Shown here: piece after piece, positions 7,372 to 16,180 of the stretch
How the letters are laid out: every line of letters starts with the position of its first letter
Position numbering within the stretch: the first letter of the stretch is position 1
Source: an uncultured Alistipes sp.
Lineage (GTDB): Bacteria > Bacteroidota > Bacteroidia > Bacteroidales > Rikenellaceae
Direction: 5' to 3'
Assembly (NCBI GenBank): GCA_947367255.1
Contig: CANBCZ010000005.1
Span: 43,018-107,017, forward strand
DNA length: 64,000 nucleotides
The notes under the pieces: generated by a model
What the model saw: the letters and a program-made list of their open reading frames with translations, nothing else
What the model was told of the DNA's origin: nothing
The model's database searches: none
Translations under genes and position numbers: made by a program

Positions 7372-10300
7372 CTACTCTTCGAGCCAAGCTCCCAGCTCAT
7401 CATATATCTTCTGAGCCATAAACTTCATAGCCTTTGCAGATGGGTGACAACCCTTGCCGGTCTCAGGATTATAGTCGTGCTTAGGCATATAGACCTGATC
7501 ATTGAAACCATTGACTGCAAGAAGGTCTACAACGCGAGCATTGTCCGGATAGTGGGCTGCAATCTTATGGATAGACTGCTGAACACCTACGCCTGTATAG
7601 TCACCCACGATGCAGACAATCTTAGTATCGGCTCTGCGCTCCAGGATAAGTTCGATAAGCTTGATATAAGCGGTACAGAATGTTGTATCATCCAGATCCT
7701 CGACACCCTTGCGGGTAGTAGCAGCCTCGGCTGCGCTAAAGAGCGGAGCCAAATCAGCATCTGAAGGACCCGAAGTAGCCTGCATACTAACGCTGCCATA
7801 GAGTGGAGCCTTATTCTTCGCCCAGTCGTTTGTACCACCGTGAATAATCACGATATCTGGCTCACCTACACCCTGATTATCAATAAATCGCATTGTATAG
7901 TGTGGCAAATCTACACCCTGAGCATAAGCAACGCAAGAGCCTGAGTATGAGATATTACGCTCAATAGTAGCATCGAGCATAAGCTCATTTGCCAAGATCC
8001 ACCAATAGGTCTGCGACATAGAGGTCAAGTCGCCATCGGCAGTTGGATAGTGGCAACCGTAACCATTAGGCACGATACCTCTAAATGTAGAGATTGAGTC
8101 ACCGATAACACTGATACGCTTCTGAGTAGTCTTGGTTGTGAGATTTGTTGCCATACCTTCGATTACAGGGTAACCATCAGCATCCTTAACCCAACTCTTA
8201 AGCGGATATGTACAGCTACCGTTATATGCAGCCACTGCGGCATTCATCTTTGCAAGCAGGTCATCTGTAGTAGTGATAGCTGCGATATTGCTACCCTGTA
8301 CAGGCTTATTATTTGATGCACTTGGGTTAAAGCTACGAGCAGACTCATCATAATAAGCGTAATCTACACTTGCGTGATAGATTCTTGAGCCGATACCTGC
8401 TGCGAGTGTAGATGGTGTAGAGTATGTGTCGTAGCTGATGCCGTCAGTATGGAAGCCGCTCCACTTGATAGTCGAATATACGCCGTGGATTGTCGCTGCC
8501 ACCGGACTACCGTTCTGGAAACCGATAATACCCGCCATTGCGTTATTCTTAGAAGGATAACCTGCAGCTGTGCTGAGCGAATGAATCTCCTCTACACGTG
8601 ATGCACAGTTAAGGATATTAAGAGTACCAGCTGTCACCTGCGCCCAACCTGCAATACCTGCTACAAGGGTATAACCATTGTCTCCGTTATTACCACGAGC
8701 CTCAAGGCGATGACCTGCATAAACAGAGTTGATAATATTAAACATGCAAGCTGCATCGTTTACCTTTAGATAACCCACAATACCTCCGACAGAGTACTGA
8801 CCTACTACGTTTCCGTATGCAATACAGTTGTCAATAGTAGTCTCAACCTTTACAGTAGCAGATCCAACAATACCACCCACATTATACTGTGAGCAGGTTA
8901 CATTACCATAAGACTTACAATCAATAATATTAGCAGTACCATAGCTTGAGATTGTACCGACGATACCACCAGCACAAGTTACATAGCTATGAACATCGCC
9001 ATAAGATACGCAGTTGATTACATTACAAGCGCGGTCAGCAGTACTATTACCCTGATAGCCGACAATACCACCGACGTTATCCTCACCAGGGATAAATGCG
9101 TAGTTGATACAGTCAATAACGTGCGCTGTAGCGTTAGTACCCTCTGCATTGAGAGTCTCAAATGGCTGCAGAGCGCCTACGATACCACCTGTATGGTCAC
9201 CACGAGAGGAGATACAAGCAGACTTTGAAATAAGACAGTTCTTTGCATATCCGGATGTCAAGTGTGATGTAATACCACCAGTGTAGTTATCTACATAGTT
9301 AGATACGCAACCGTCAATAATACAGTTGTCAAATGTTGTAACAAATCTTGCTCGTGCAGCAATACCACCGCAGAAGTGGCTACCAGAATCAACAGTTGCA
9401 CCCTTTGCAAGTGTACACTTGTTGAACTTCGTACCTGCTGCGTATGCCACAATACCACCACAAAGCTGTGAAGTTGATTTTGCAGCGCCGCTAAATGTTA
9501 CGCCATCCATTGTACAGCCGTTCACATATCCTGCCACACCACCGACATAACTACCTACATAGTCCTTACTATCTGCAGGCTCAACAAACTTAACAGCAGC
9601 AGTACCATTAACCTCTGCATCGACATTGATTGCATCAAAAGTAGTATCAAATGCTACACCCGCAAGTGCACCGACATTGATAAATGAAGAGGTGATCTGA
9701 CTATCCTTAATAACGATATTCTTCAGAGTGGCACCCTCGGTATAACCGAACAGACCACACGCAGCAGTTGCCGTATTGTTAATAGCAAGACCAGAGATAG
9801 TGTAGTTACCACCATCATAAACACCCTTAAATGGCAGTGTTGCAGTATTGAGAGCTGTTGTTGCATCGTATGTATAGCTACCAATAGAAGCGATAGCGGT
9901 ACCCGACATATCGATATTTGCCACCTGACGGTAGTGCTTGTCGGTATATGTTGCGTTCTGTGCAGGGTCGTTGATGCGAGTAGAGAGCAACTGCAAATCG
10001 GCAGCTGTAGCAATCAGATATGGATTTGCAGTCGAACCGTCGCCACCACCCCACTGACCTGCGATCTCACGACGAGAAGCGGCATTGTTCAGGTCGATAT
10101 AGAGGTCGTAGTAGATATTACGCGCAACCTGCTTATTATAAGTATAGGTATAGATAGCCTTGTCGGTTGTCACCTCGATTGTTCCCTGATAGTCGCCCGG
10201 AGCGAGCACCATATAGAGCGCCTGAGCCTCAGTCTTAGATGCACCAACTGCATACGGAGCAGCCAAAGTAGTAGTTACACTACCCGAGTCGCCACCGGTA

Positions 10301-10938
10301 AGAGTCAATCCTGCATCCGCACCGCCATTTGCAAGGTCTGCAGTAAACTCTCCGGCAACAACACCGGTGGTATTGTAGCTTACAGACATCACCTTCTCAC
10401 CTGCGCAAGAGCCTGATGCATAGACCTTTGCCTGCAGCAATGCAGCCATCGGACGCATAGTTACAGATGTACCAAGGTCACCACCCAACGCAACCGGATA
10501 GCCGACCATAGGCATATTGTTCACATTGAAAAGCGCAGCCTCGCTCTGAGTCTGTGCCTGCGGAATAGTCAGCGTCACATTCGAAAGGTCCTTGGCATCA
10601 TTTGCGCCATTGTGAGGGAAGTAGACAAACATCTTATCGCCCGCAGAAAAGTCCTTTGTAGTAGTCGAACAGAAACCACGACCATTCTGCAAAGCCACAA
10701 CAGCATCGGCGTTTACAGTAGGCAGCGCAGAGGCGATATAGACACCCAAAACCTCCTCGCCATTGCCCTGCCATGCATAGAGACCATCGGTAAAGAGAAT
10801 ACGAGTATCCTCGTCCAAATCAACATAGAAATTCAACTGCTTAGATGCAATATTGTTCTCCACAATAGCATCCTTCTGGCAAGAATTCAAGCCTAAAACT
10901 GCAGCAATAACCGCAATAATAATATACAATCTCTTCAT
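7372..10938 (-). CDS. Surface lipoprotein: fimbrillin-like domain, GLUG repeats and SGNH hydrolase
   Basis: 1188 residues. A type II signal peptide ends in LGLNSC with lipid-modified C20. Residues about 30-290 resemble fimbrillin/Mfa-like adhesin domains and are similar to the N-terminus of the nuclease lipoprotein at 38398-40581 (both have an AWQG/VWQG motif, then a YMPYN/YFPHN-like step). Residues about 300-860 hold many GLUG-type repeats of the pattern GGIVGY...N.I. ending in isolated glycines. Residues 941-1188 form an SGNH hydrolase: GDS at 946-948, GGTND at 1034-1038 and GCHP with H1165. It is probably a surface esterase or deacetylase acting on glycan or lipid esters (inference). It lies 11 bases after a 44-residue peptide gene, and the stop codon abuts element E1. 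Confidence 0.88.
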   Translation of the reverse strand: MKRLYIIIAVIAAVLGLNSCQKDAIVENNIASKQLNFYVDLDEDTRILFTDGLYAWQGNGEEVLGVYIASALPTVNADAVVALQNGRGFCSTTTKDFSAGDKMFVYFPHNGANDAKDLSNVTLTIPQAQTQSEAALFNVNNMPMVGYPVALGGDLGTSVTMRPMAALLQAKVYASGSCAGEKVMSVSYNTTGVVAGEFTADLANGGADAGLTLTGGDSGSVTTTLAAPYAVGASKTEAQALYMVLAPGDYQGTIEVTTDKAIYTYTYNKQVARNIYYDLYIDLNNAASRREIAGQWGGGDGSTANPYLIATAADLQLLSTRINDPAQNATYTDKHYRQVANIDMSGTAIASIGSYTYDATTALNTATLPFKGVYDGGNYTISGLAINNTATAACGLFGYTEGATLKNIVIKDSQITSSFINVGALAGVAFDTTFDAINVDAEVNGTAAVKFVEPADSKDYVGSYVGGVAGYVNGCTMDGVTFSGAAKSTSQLCGGIVAYAAGTKFNKCTLAKGATVDSGSHFCGGIAARARFVTTFDNCIIDGCVSNYVDNYTGGITSHLTSGYAKNCLISKSACISSRGDHTGGIVGALQPFETLNAEGTNATAHVIDCINYAFIPGEDNVGGIVGYQGNSTADRACNVINCVSYGDVHSYVTCAGGIVGTISSYGTANIIDCKSYGNVTCSQYNVGGIVGSATVKVETTIDNCIAYGNVVGQYSVGGIVGYLKVNDAACMFNIINSVYAGHRLEARGNNGDNGYTLVAGIAGWAQVTAGTLNILNCASRVEEIHSLSTAAGYPSKNNAMAGIIGFQNGSPVAATIHGVYSTIKWSGFHTDGISYDTYSTPSTLAAGIGSRIYHASVDYAYYDESARSFNPSASNNKPVQGSNIAAITTTDDLLAKMNAAVAAYNGSCTYPLKSWVKDADGYPVIEGMATNLTTKTTQKRISVIGDSISTFRGIVPNGYGCHYPTADGDLTSMSQTYWWILANELMLDATIERNISYSGSCVAYAQGVDLPHYTMRFIDNQGVGEPDIVIIHGGTNDWAKNKAPLYGSVSMQATSGPSDADLAPLFSAAEAATTRKGVEDLDDTTFCTAYIKLIELILERRADTKIVCIVGDYTGVGVQQSIHKIAAHYPDNARVVDLLAVNGFNDQVYMPKHDYNPETGKGCHPSAKAMKFMAQKIYDELGAWLEE

Positions 10939-10949
10939 AGCTGTAATAT

Positions 10950-11084
10950 TTAGAGGTTATCCTCGCCGCCAAATTCCGGCTGTTCAAAATCTTCTGATGA
11001 TACTGAAAATCCTCGTTCTATAAGAACCGAGCATACTCTAATCTGCGGAGTCTTATAGACTCCTCTCTCTTTGCAACTCTTCAT
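10950..11084 (-). CDS. 44-residue peptide upstream of the fimbrillin-like lipoprotein
   Basis: Small open reading frame from ATG 11084 to TAA 10950. The product begins MKSCKERGVYKTPQIRV and ends SSEDFEQPEFGGEDNL. The pattern (basic start, Y-x-x-P-x-x-x-V, E-x-GF, acidic Gly-rich tail ending GGED) resembles tiny proteins I recall next to fimbrillin-type and surface lipoprotein genes in Bacteroidales; their function is unknown to me. Support for translation: a TAACTTTG -7 box at 11111-11118 with TTG about 21 bases further upstream, a start just downstream of the predicted initiation point, and a stop 11 bases before the lipoprotein ATG. The sequence around its ATG and that around the lipoprotein ATG are near copies (CTTCATAGCT followed by a T-rich stretch on the plus strand). 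Confidence 0.7.
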   Translation of the reverse strand: MKSCKERGVYKTPQIRVCSVLIERGFSVSSEDFEQPEFGGEDNL

Positions 11085-11110
11085 AGCTATATTTTTTAGG
11101 TTATTTACCT

Positions 11111-11118
11111 CAAAGTTA
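11111..11118 (-). promoter_or_regulatory. -7 box TAACTTTG with -33 TTG for the peptide/lipoprotein operon
   Basis: Minus-strand TAACTTTG. A TTG at 11139-11141 lies about 20 bases upstream, the spacing expected for Bacteroidota -33/-7 promoters. Confidence 0.65.
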
Positions 11119-11179
11119 CACCTTTTATATAATATTTACAACCTTTCCGCAAAAAATCAGCAATAAGCAGCACAAAAGT

Positions 11180-11264
11180 ACCGCCACCGCTGATTTTAGA
11201 ATGTACCACAAAGGATTACACTCCGACAATTCTCCGCACGTTTTTAGCGTCAGAATGCGGTAGG
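11180..11264. repeat. Decayed fragments of the structured element
   Basis: CCGCCACCGCTGATTTT at 11180-11196 resembles the right hairpin arm of E2, and TTTTTAGCGTCAGAATGCGG at 11241-11260 resembles the left end of E9. There is no intact partner arm, so this is probably a remnant next to E2. The stretch 11119-11279 otherwise holds only the promoter of the peptide operon. Confidence 0.4.
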
Positions 11265-11280
11265 TTATATTTTGCACCAA

Positions 11281-11487
11281 TTTGTTGTCAAAACGCTGCG
11301 ATTAAGCCGAGGGCAGAGTCAAACTTATTTGCTATGCCGAGGCGGAGCAGTGAAGAGCCTCCAAAGGTGGGTCAATGCGTCAGATATGGTACATCGTGCA
11401 AAAAAAACAGTGGCGGATAGTACTAAAACGTACAGCCGCCACTGATTTTTCAGGGATGTGCCATAGATGGCACACTATCACAACAAA
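11281..11487. repeat. Structured 3'-end element E2 (long form)
   Basis: Left end TTTGTTGTCA (11281-11290) and right end TCACAACAAA (11478-11487) form a terminal inverted repeat that directly abuts the secDF stop codon. GGTACATC pairs with GATGTGCC as an inner stem. The central hairpin pairs CAGTGGCGG (11408-11416) with CCGCCACTG (11436-11444) and has a GTAC-TAAAAC-GTAC tip. It carries about 83 extra bases in the left half compared with E4, including a second GTCAG start-like motif near 11379. This stretch and 10939-11110 account for the whole gap between secDF and the lipoprotein operon. Confidence 0.8.
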
Positions 11488-14424
11488 TTACTTCTTGTCC
11501 TTTGCTGGCAACATATCATAAGCCAACGGAGTTGCGATAAAGAGTGAAGAGTATGTACCAACGATAACACCTACGAGCAGTGCGAATACGAAACCACGGA
11601 TGGTTGCACCACCGAAGATGAAGATTGCGAGCAGGGTTACCAAAGTAGTACCAGAGGTATTGATTGTACGAGCCAAAGTAGAGCAGAGCGCGTTGTTGAT
11701 ATTCTCGCGGATGTTACGCTTTGGATAGAGTACGTTATACTCACGGATACGGTCGAAGATAACCACTGTATCGTTGATAGAGTAACCGATAATTGTCAGG
11801 ATTGCTGCGATGAATGCCTGGTCAATCTCAAGGTTGAATGGCATAAATGCGTAGCAGAGTGAGAACATACCGATTACGATAAATGCATCGTGTATCAGCG
11901 CGAGAGTTGCACCTGTAGCCCACTGCCACTTCTTGAATCGCAGAGTGATATAAAGACCGATAGCAATCAGAGAGAAGATTACTGCGAAGAATGCACCGGT
12001 AGTCATATCCTTTGCAATAGCAGGACCGATCTTATCTGCAGAGATAATACCGTTTACATCATCCTGAGTATTCTTGAAGCCGTCGAGGGTAATATCATAG
12101 CTATAGAGAGGCTTGAGAGCGTTGTAGATAAGGATCTCAACCTCCTCAGTAGTAGCCTCAGAAGTATCGTCGTGCTTGTACTGAGTAACGATACGCATCT
12201 GGTTCTTCTCACCATACTGCTTAACCTCGAATGAAGCGTTTGCTGCATCCTCAGCGTCTGCGAATGCCTCAGTGAGCTGTGCACGAACCTGCTCAGCAGT
12301 TACATCCTGATCGAAACGTACTACGAAGGTACGACCACCTGTAAACTCAACACCGAGGTTCAGACCCTGAACGAAGAGTGATACTACAGATACCAGAATG
12401 ATTACGCCAGAGATGATATAAGACATCTTGCGCTTGCCGATAAAGTCGAACTTGAAGTTGGTGAGCCAATTCTCAGACCAGCTACGAGAGAACGATACAG
12501 AACCCTTCTTAGCAACAATCCAACCCAGAAGCATACGGGTAACGAAGATTGAGCAGAAGAGTGATGTGATAATACCGATAATCAGAGTAGTAGCGAAGCC
12601 CTGAACAGGACCATTACCAAAGATGTAGAGAACGATACCGGTGATGATTGTGGTAAGGTTACCGTCGATAATAGCTGAGTATGCGTTAGAGAAACCGTCC
12701 TTGATAGCAGCAGAGATACCCTTGCCACCACGGAGCTCCTCCTTGATACGCTCGAAGATAATAACGTTCGAGTCAACCGCCATACCCATAGTGAGCACAA
12801 TACCTGCGATACCAGGGAGTGTAAGAACTGCACCGAACGATACGAGTACACCCATGAGCAGGAATACGTTTGTTACCAGAGCAACAGAAGCCATCCAACC
12901 TGCGGTCTTGTAGAACAGACCCATATAGAGCAGTACGAGGATGAACGCGATAACGAACGACATCAAACCAGAGTTGATAGACTCCTGACCGAGTGACGGA
13001 CCTACTACAGTATCCTGAATGATACGAGCCGGAGCAGGAACCTTACCTGACTTAAGAACGTTTGCAAGGTCCTGAGCCTCCTGAATAGTGAAGTTACCGG
13101 TAATTGAAGAGTTACCACCCTCAATCTTGTTACGAACTACAGGAGCTGAGTATACATAACCATCGAGAACGATAGCGATGCACTTGTTGATATTATCAGC
13201 AGTAAGCTGTGCCCACTCGGCAATACCATTTGAGTTCATAGCCATAGATACCTCAGCATCTGCACCTGTCTGTGAGTAAGTTGCACGAGCGTCAGAGATT
13301 ACGCTACCATCAAGTGGAGCCTTACCATCAGCACGCTCAACCTTGATAGCGTAGAGGCACATACGGTTGTCAAACATAGGCTCACCCTTGATACCCCACT
13401 TGAAGTCTACGTCTGCAGGGAAGCAGTCACGAACCTCAGGGAGAGCGAGGTACTTGTTGATAGTAGCCACGTCAGCTGCAACAGCAGCACCGAGAACTGC
13501 GCCACCTGCATAATCAGGACTGAGAAGCGCGAGGAGCGGATTCTGCTCACGAGAGAAGCGGCTTGCGTTCTGCTCAGCACCCTCTGCTACCTCAGCAGCA
13601 AGAGTAGCGTCAGCAGCCTCAACTGCCTCCTCACCCTGGAGAGACTTAACTACAGCATCTGCACGAAGCAGTGACTGAAGAAGCTCCTGACCATTGTAAG
13701 TTGTCCAGAACTCGAGTGATGCAGTACCCTGAAGGAGCTTACGAACACGCTCAGGCTCCTTAACACCCGGAAGCTCAACCAAGATACGGTTTGAGTTTGG
13801 CAGGCGCTGGATGTTTGGCTGCATTACGCCGAAGTGGTCGATACGGCTACGGATAATGTTGAATGATGCAGAGATAGCATCCTCAGTCTCCTGACGGAGG
13901 ATCTTTACAACCTCATCATCAGACATACCCGGAGTGATATCCTTACGATCCGGGCTGAGGAAGATATCTACCAACTTGCCACCATTGCTTGACTCAGCAT
14001 AAGCCTTAGCGAAGGTAGTGATATAATCACCTGAACCCTCCTTAAGTGCCTGAGCTGCAGAGTCGATAGCTGCAACGAATGCAGGATCGTTCTTGCTGTC
14101 ACCAGCAAGTGACTTTACTACATCCTCCACCTGAATCTCGAGCATAACGTTCATACCGCCCTTCAGGTCCAGACCCAAGTTAATCTCCTTCTCCTTGCAC
14201 TGCTTGTAAGTGAACTGTGCAAGACCAATGTTGTACACTACCTTGTTCTGAATAGAATCGAGGTAGTACTGCTCCATTGCAACCTGCTCCTCTGCAGGAA
14301 ATGCAGCTGCATACTCAACAGCATCCTTCTCTACGCTACGAGTCTTGAGCGAGAAGGTGAGCTGATAAACGCACGCAATTGCAAGCAGGATTGCAACCAA
14401 TTTGACAAAACCTTTACTTTGCAT
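11488..14424 (-). CDS. secDF: Protein translocase subunit SecDF (fused)
   Basis: A 978-residue fusion of SecD and SecF, the proton-driven accessory of the SecYEG channel that pulls exported proteins across the inner membrane. The SecD part has an N-terminal transmembrane helix, LGLDLKGGMNVML, a large periplasmic P1 domain (including NRILVELPGVKEPERVRKLL) and the membrane core with LTLPGIAGIVLTMGMAVDSN and FERIKEELR. SecF begins around RKMSYIISGVIILVSVVS, with GLNLGVEFTGGR and the GYSINDTVVIFDRIREY signature. Fusion is usual in Bacteroidota. Its own -7 box is at 14477-14484, and the stop abuts E2. Confidence 0.97.
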   Translation of the reverse strand: MQSKGFVKLVAILLAIACVYQLTFSLKTRSVEKDAVEYAAAFPAEEQVAMEQYYLDSIQNKVVYNIGLAQFTYKQCKEKEINLGLDLKGGMNVMLEIQVEDVVKSLAGDSKNDPAFVAAIDSAAQALKEGSGDYITTFAKAYAESSNGGKLVDIFLSPDRKDITPGMSDDEVVKILRQETEDAISASFNIIRSRIDHFGVMQPNIQRLPNSNRILVELPGVKEPERVRKLLQGTASLEFWTTYNGQELLQSLLRADAVVKSLQGEEAVEAADATLAAEVAEGAEQNASRFSREQNPLLALLSPDYAGGAVLGAAVAADVATINKYLALPEVRDCFPADVDFKWGIKGEPMFDNRMCLYAIKVERADGKAPLDGSVISDARATYSQTGADAEVSMAMNSNGIAEWAQLTADNINKCIAIVLDGYVYSAPVVRNKIEGGNSSITGNFTIQEAQDLANVLKSGKVPAPARIIQDTVVGPSLGQESINSGLMSFVIAFILVLLYMGLFYKTAGWMASVALVTNVFLLMGVLVSFGAVLTLPGIAGIVLTMGMAVDSNVIIFERIKEELRGGKGISAAIKDGFSNAYSAIIDGNLTTIITGIVLYIFGNGPVQGFATTLIIGIITSLFCSIFVTRMLLGWIVAKKGSVSFSRSWSENWLTNFKFDFIGKRKMSYIISGVIILVSVVSLFVQGLNLGVEFTGGRTFVVRFDQDVTAEQVRAQLTEAFADAEDAANASFEVKQYGEKNQMRIVTQYKHDDTSEATTEEVEILIYNALKPLYSYDITLDGFKNTQDDVNGIISADKIGPAIAKDMTTGAFFAVIFSLIAIGLYITLRFKKWQWATGATLALIHDAFIVIGMFSLCYAFMPFNLEIDQAFIAAILTIIGYSINDTVVIFDRIREYNVLYPKRNIRENINNALCSTLARTINTSGTTLVTLLAIFIFGGATIRGFVFALLVGVIVGTYSSLFIATPLAYDMLPAKDKK

Positions 14425-14476
14425 TTGAGTTAAATATTAAATTAGTTATTGTTTCGTTACTATACACAAAAGCACG

Positions 14477-14484
14477 CAAAGATA
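14477..14484 (-). promoter_or_regulatory. -7 box TATCTTTG for secDF
   Basis: Perfect TAnnTTTG on the minus strand, giving a leader of about 45 bases before the ATG at 14424. Confidence 0.65.
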
Positions 14485-14574
14485 ATAAAAATTTCTCAAT
14501 TCACAACCTCTCACCCTTTTTTTAATAAATATCGGCAATTTTTAAGCGAAGTTTGGACTGTTGGCTGTTGGTTA

Positions 14575-14606
14575 TTAGCCTTATAGAGGAATCCGCTGCG
14601 CGGATG
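14575..14606. repeat. 32-base repeat unit with short inverted repeat (copy 1)
   Basis: TTAGCCTTATAG then a small hairpin ATCCGC/GCGGAT. The copy at 56821-56852 has the same length and differs at five positions. In both places it is followed within 36-49 bases by a 44-base mini-element and then by a full element against a stop codon. The remaining bases 14485-14574 show nothing further. Confidence 0.6.
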
Positions 14607-14641
14607 GATATTTATTTGCACACCGATTATTTCTGCACCGT

Positions 14642-14685
14642 TTTATTATCAAAATGTGTTAGAGATGGTGCATTATCACAATAAA
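14642..14685. repeat. 44-base mini-element (TTTATTATCA ... TCACAATAAA)
   Basis: The terminal arms TTTATTAT and ACAATAAA pair with one G-T on the minus strand. AATGTG/TGCATT forms an inner stem. It has the same 44-base length as the mini-element at 56901-56944 and lacks the central hairpin. It ends 4 bases before E3. Confidence 0.6.
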
Positions 14686-14689
14686 CCCA

Positions 14690-14818
14690 TTTTGTTGTCA
14701 AAAGGTAGTAGTAGGTGTGCATCGCAAAAGAAACCCCTTTGGGATAGTAGTAAAACCTACAGCCCAAAGGGGTTTACTTTTAGGGATGTGCGGCTAACGC
14801 CGTATTTTCACAACAAAA
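14690..14818. repeat. Structured 3'-end element E3
   Basis: 129 bases. TTTTGTTGTCA (14690-14700) and TCACAACAAAA (ending 14818) flank a hairpin pairing AAACCCCTTTGGG (14731-14743) with CCCAAAGGGGTTT (14763-14775). The tip is GTAG-TAAAAC-CTAC: compared with E2 and E4 both sides changed (GTAC to GTAG, GTAC to CTAC). The last base abuts the gpsA stop codon at 14819. Bases 14697-14711 are identical to 38330-38344. Confidence 0.82.
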
Positions 14819-15871
14819 TTATGCAAGGTTCTCGAAGGTATACGCCTCCCAAGGGTGCTGTGCATCACCATTGTGCTCGAGAATGTTCTCTACGTGAACG
14901 AGCATAGGGAAGTCCTTGAGAGATACCTGACCAAGCTCAGCCTTACGGTAAATAGCCTTAGCTACGCGACGAGCTACAACGAGTGACTCGAGGGTTACGC
15001 CGGCAAGGATCTCCATAGCCTCCTCGTAGGTCTTACCCTCACCGAGGAGGATACCGATCTTACGTGTACGACCACCATAAACGGTTACATAGAGGTCACC
15101 GATACCGATATTCTCGCAATCGAATGTTGCACCCTGAATAGCGAGCAGGCGACGCATCTCCTTAACAGCCTGATAGAAAGCTGCAGCCTGTGAGTTGTAG
15201 TGCAGACCTGCATCAGCACCGAGGTATCTGTTTACCAGACCGATGGTAAGTGCAACGCCGAGAGCATAAGCGTTCTTGAGTGCTACAGCGCTCTCAAGAC
15301 CGATAACATCGTTGGTAAGAGAGATGTGGTAGTATGATGTAGTGAGGGTCTCGCGCATCATACGGAGCACTGCAGAGTCCTTACCGCAGAATGCAACCTC
15401 AGTCTGATCCTCAAATACGAGCTCATAAGAGGTACAAGGACCACCGATAGCGCAAACCTCACGCTCGATACCCTTCTTTGCAAGCTCAGCCTGCCAGTAG
15501 TCAGGATAGCTGATAAGGGTACCATCCTCAAGGTTGATAAGTCCCTTAGTTACAGAGAGTACAGGGGTCTTAGGATCGAGGTTTGTGAGAATCTCCTCAA
15601 GGAACCAATCCACACCGAAAGATGATACACCACCGATAACGAAATCGCAGCCCTCAACAGCCTCTTTCCAATCCTCAATCTGATAGTACTTGATACCTGC
15701 AGGGAAGTCGCGCTCAAACTTAGGGTGACGATTTGTCGCCTTGCAAGCGTCGATAATGTCGCGGTCAAGCGGAGAACCTACAAGACGTACCTCGTGACCA
15801 TTCTGTGCAGCCGGAAAAGCAAGGGCAGAACCCATCATACCCGAGCCGATGATTGTTACAACTCTTTTCAT
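14819..15871 (-). CDS. gpsA: Glycerol-3-phosphate dehydrogenase, NAD(P)-dependent
   Basis: Reduces dihydroxyacetone phosphate to sn-glycerol 3-phosphate for phospholipid synthesis. The Rossmann motif GSGMMGSA is at residues 9-16, followed by SVTKGLINLEDG (the VTKG loop), ALKNAYALGVALTIGL with the conserved lysine, and a C-terminal helical substrate domain with GGRTRKIGILLGEG. The 350-residue length is slightly above typical GpsA. A -7 box at 15964-15971 gives it its own promoter, and the stop codon abuts element E3. It is less similar to the canonical enterobacterial form, so cofactor choice is uncertain. Confidence 0.88.
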   Translation of the reverse strand: MKRVVTIIGSGMMGSALAFPAAQNGHEVRLVGSPLDRDIIDACKATNRHPKFERDFPAGIKYYQIEDWKEAVEGCDFVIGGVSSFGVDWFLEEILTNLDPKTPVLSVTKGLINLEDGTLISYPDYWQAELAKKGIEREVCAIGGPCTSYELVFEDQTEVAFCGKDSAVLRMMRETLTTSYYHISLTNDVIGLESAVALKNAYALGVALTIGLVNRYLGADAGLHYNSQAAAFYQAVKEMRRLLAIQGATFDCENIGIGDLYVTVYGGRTRKIGILLGEGKTYEEAMEILAGVTLESLVVARRVAKAIYRKAELGQVSLKDFPMLVHVENILEHNGDAQHPWEAYTFENLA

Positions 15872-15963
15872 TTTGTTTCCTTTTTTGTATTTATTCGTAA
15901 AAAATCTGTACTGTCCTTTCTATTTTGTCACAAAAACTACTCAATAGTCTTTGTTTTCCGCCG

Positions 15964-15971
15964 CAAAGGTA
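15964..15971 (-). promoter_or_regulatory. -7 box TACCTTTG for gpsA
   Basis: Minus-strand TAnnTTTG match, leader about 85 bases. The A/T-rich leader 15872-15960 shows no clear structure. The rest of the gap to 16180 holds A/T-rich sequence and element E4. Confidence 0.5.
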
Positions 15972-16056
15972 AGTAAAAATTATGAAATATTTGTCTTTGC
16001 TTTCCTTTTTTTTACATAAAAAAGTACATTTAGAGTTTCCTTTGATGTTTCACCAA

Positions 16057-16180
16057 TTTGTTGTCAGAGTGGTGTAGTTGCGGTGCATCGCGAAAAAAAT
16101 CAGTCACGGATAGTACTAAAACGTACAGCCGCGACTGATTTTTAAGGGATGTGCCGCAAATGCGCCACTATCACAACAAA
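16057..16180. repeat. Structured 3'-end element E4 (reference copy)
   Basis: 124 bases between TTTGTTGTCA and TCACAACAAA; the last base abuts the stop of the SGNH hydrolase gene. Nested pairs: AGTGGTG with CGCCACT, TGCGGTGCATC with GATGTGCCGCA, then the hairpin AAAATCAGTCACGG (16096-16109) with CCGCGACTGATTTT (16129-16142) and a GTAC-TAAAAC-GTAC tip. It aligns almost base for base with E7, where the AGTGGTG/CGCCACT stem is replaced by AGTACCG/CGGTACT. The left flank CACCAA is shared with E2. Confidence 0.88.

Noticed and set aside
8700..9700. Possible repeat array on the minus strand
   Set aside because: These are GLUG protein repeats; spacing and sequence vary as in protein-level repeats.
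11281..11487. Simple rho-independent terminators
   Set aside because: Hairpin stems are not followed by a strong T run on the mRNA strand, and the outer nested arms and conserved length are not explained by termination alone; a partial role is still possible.
14690..16180. Integron attC site interpretation of the elements
   Set aside because: No GTTRRRY/RYYYAAC boxes with the expected spacing and no cassette-like short genes between them, and the neighbouring genes are housekeeping.
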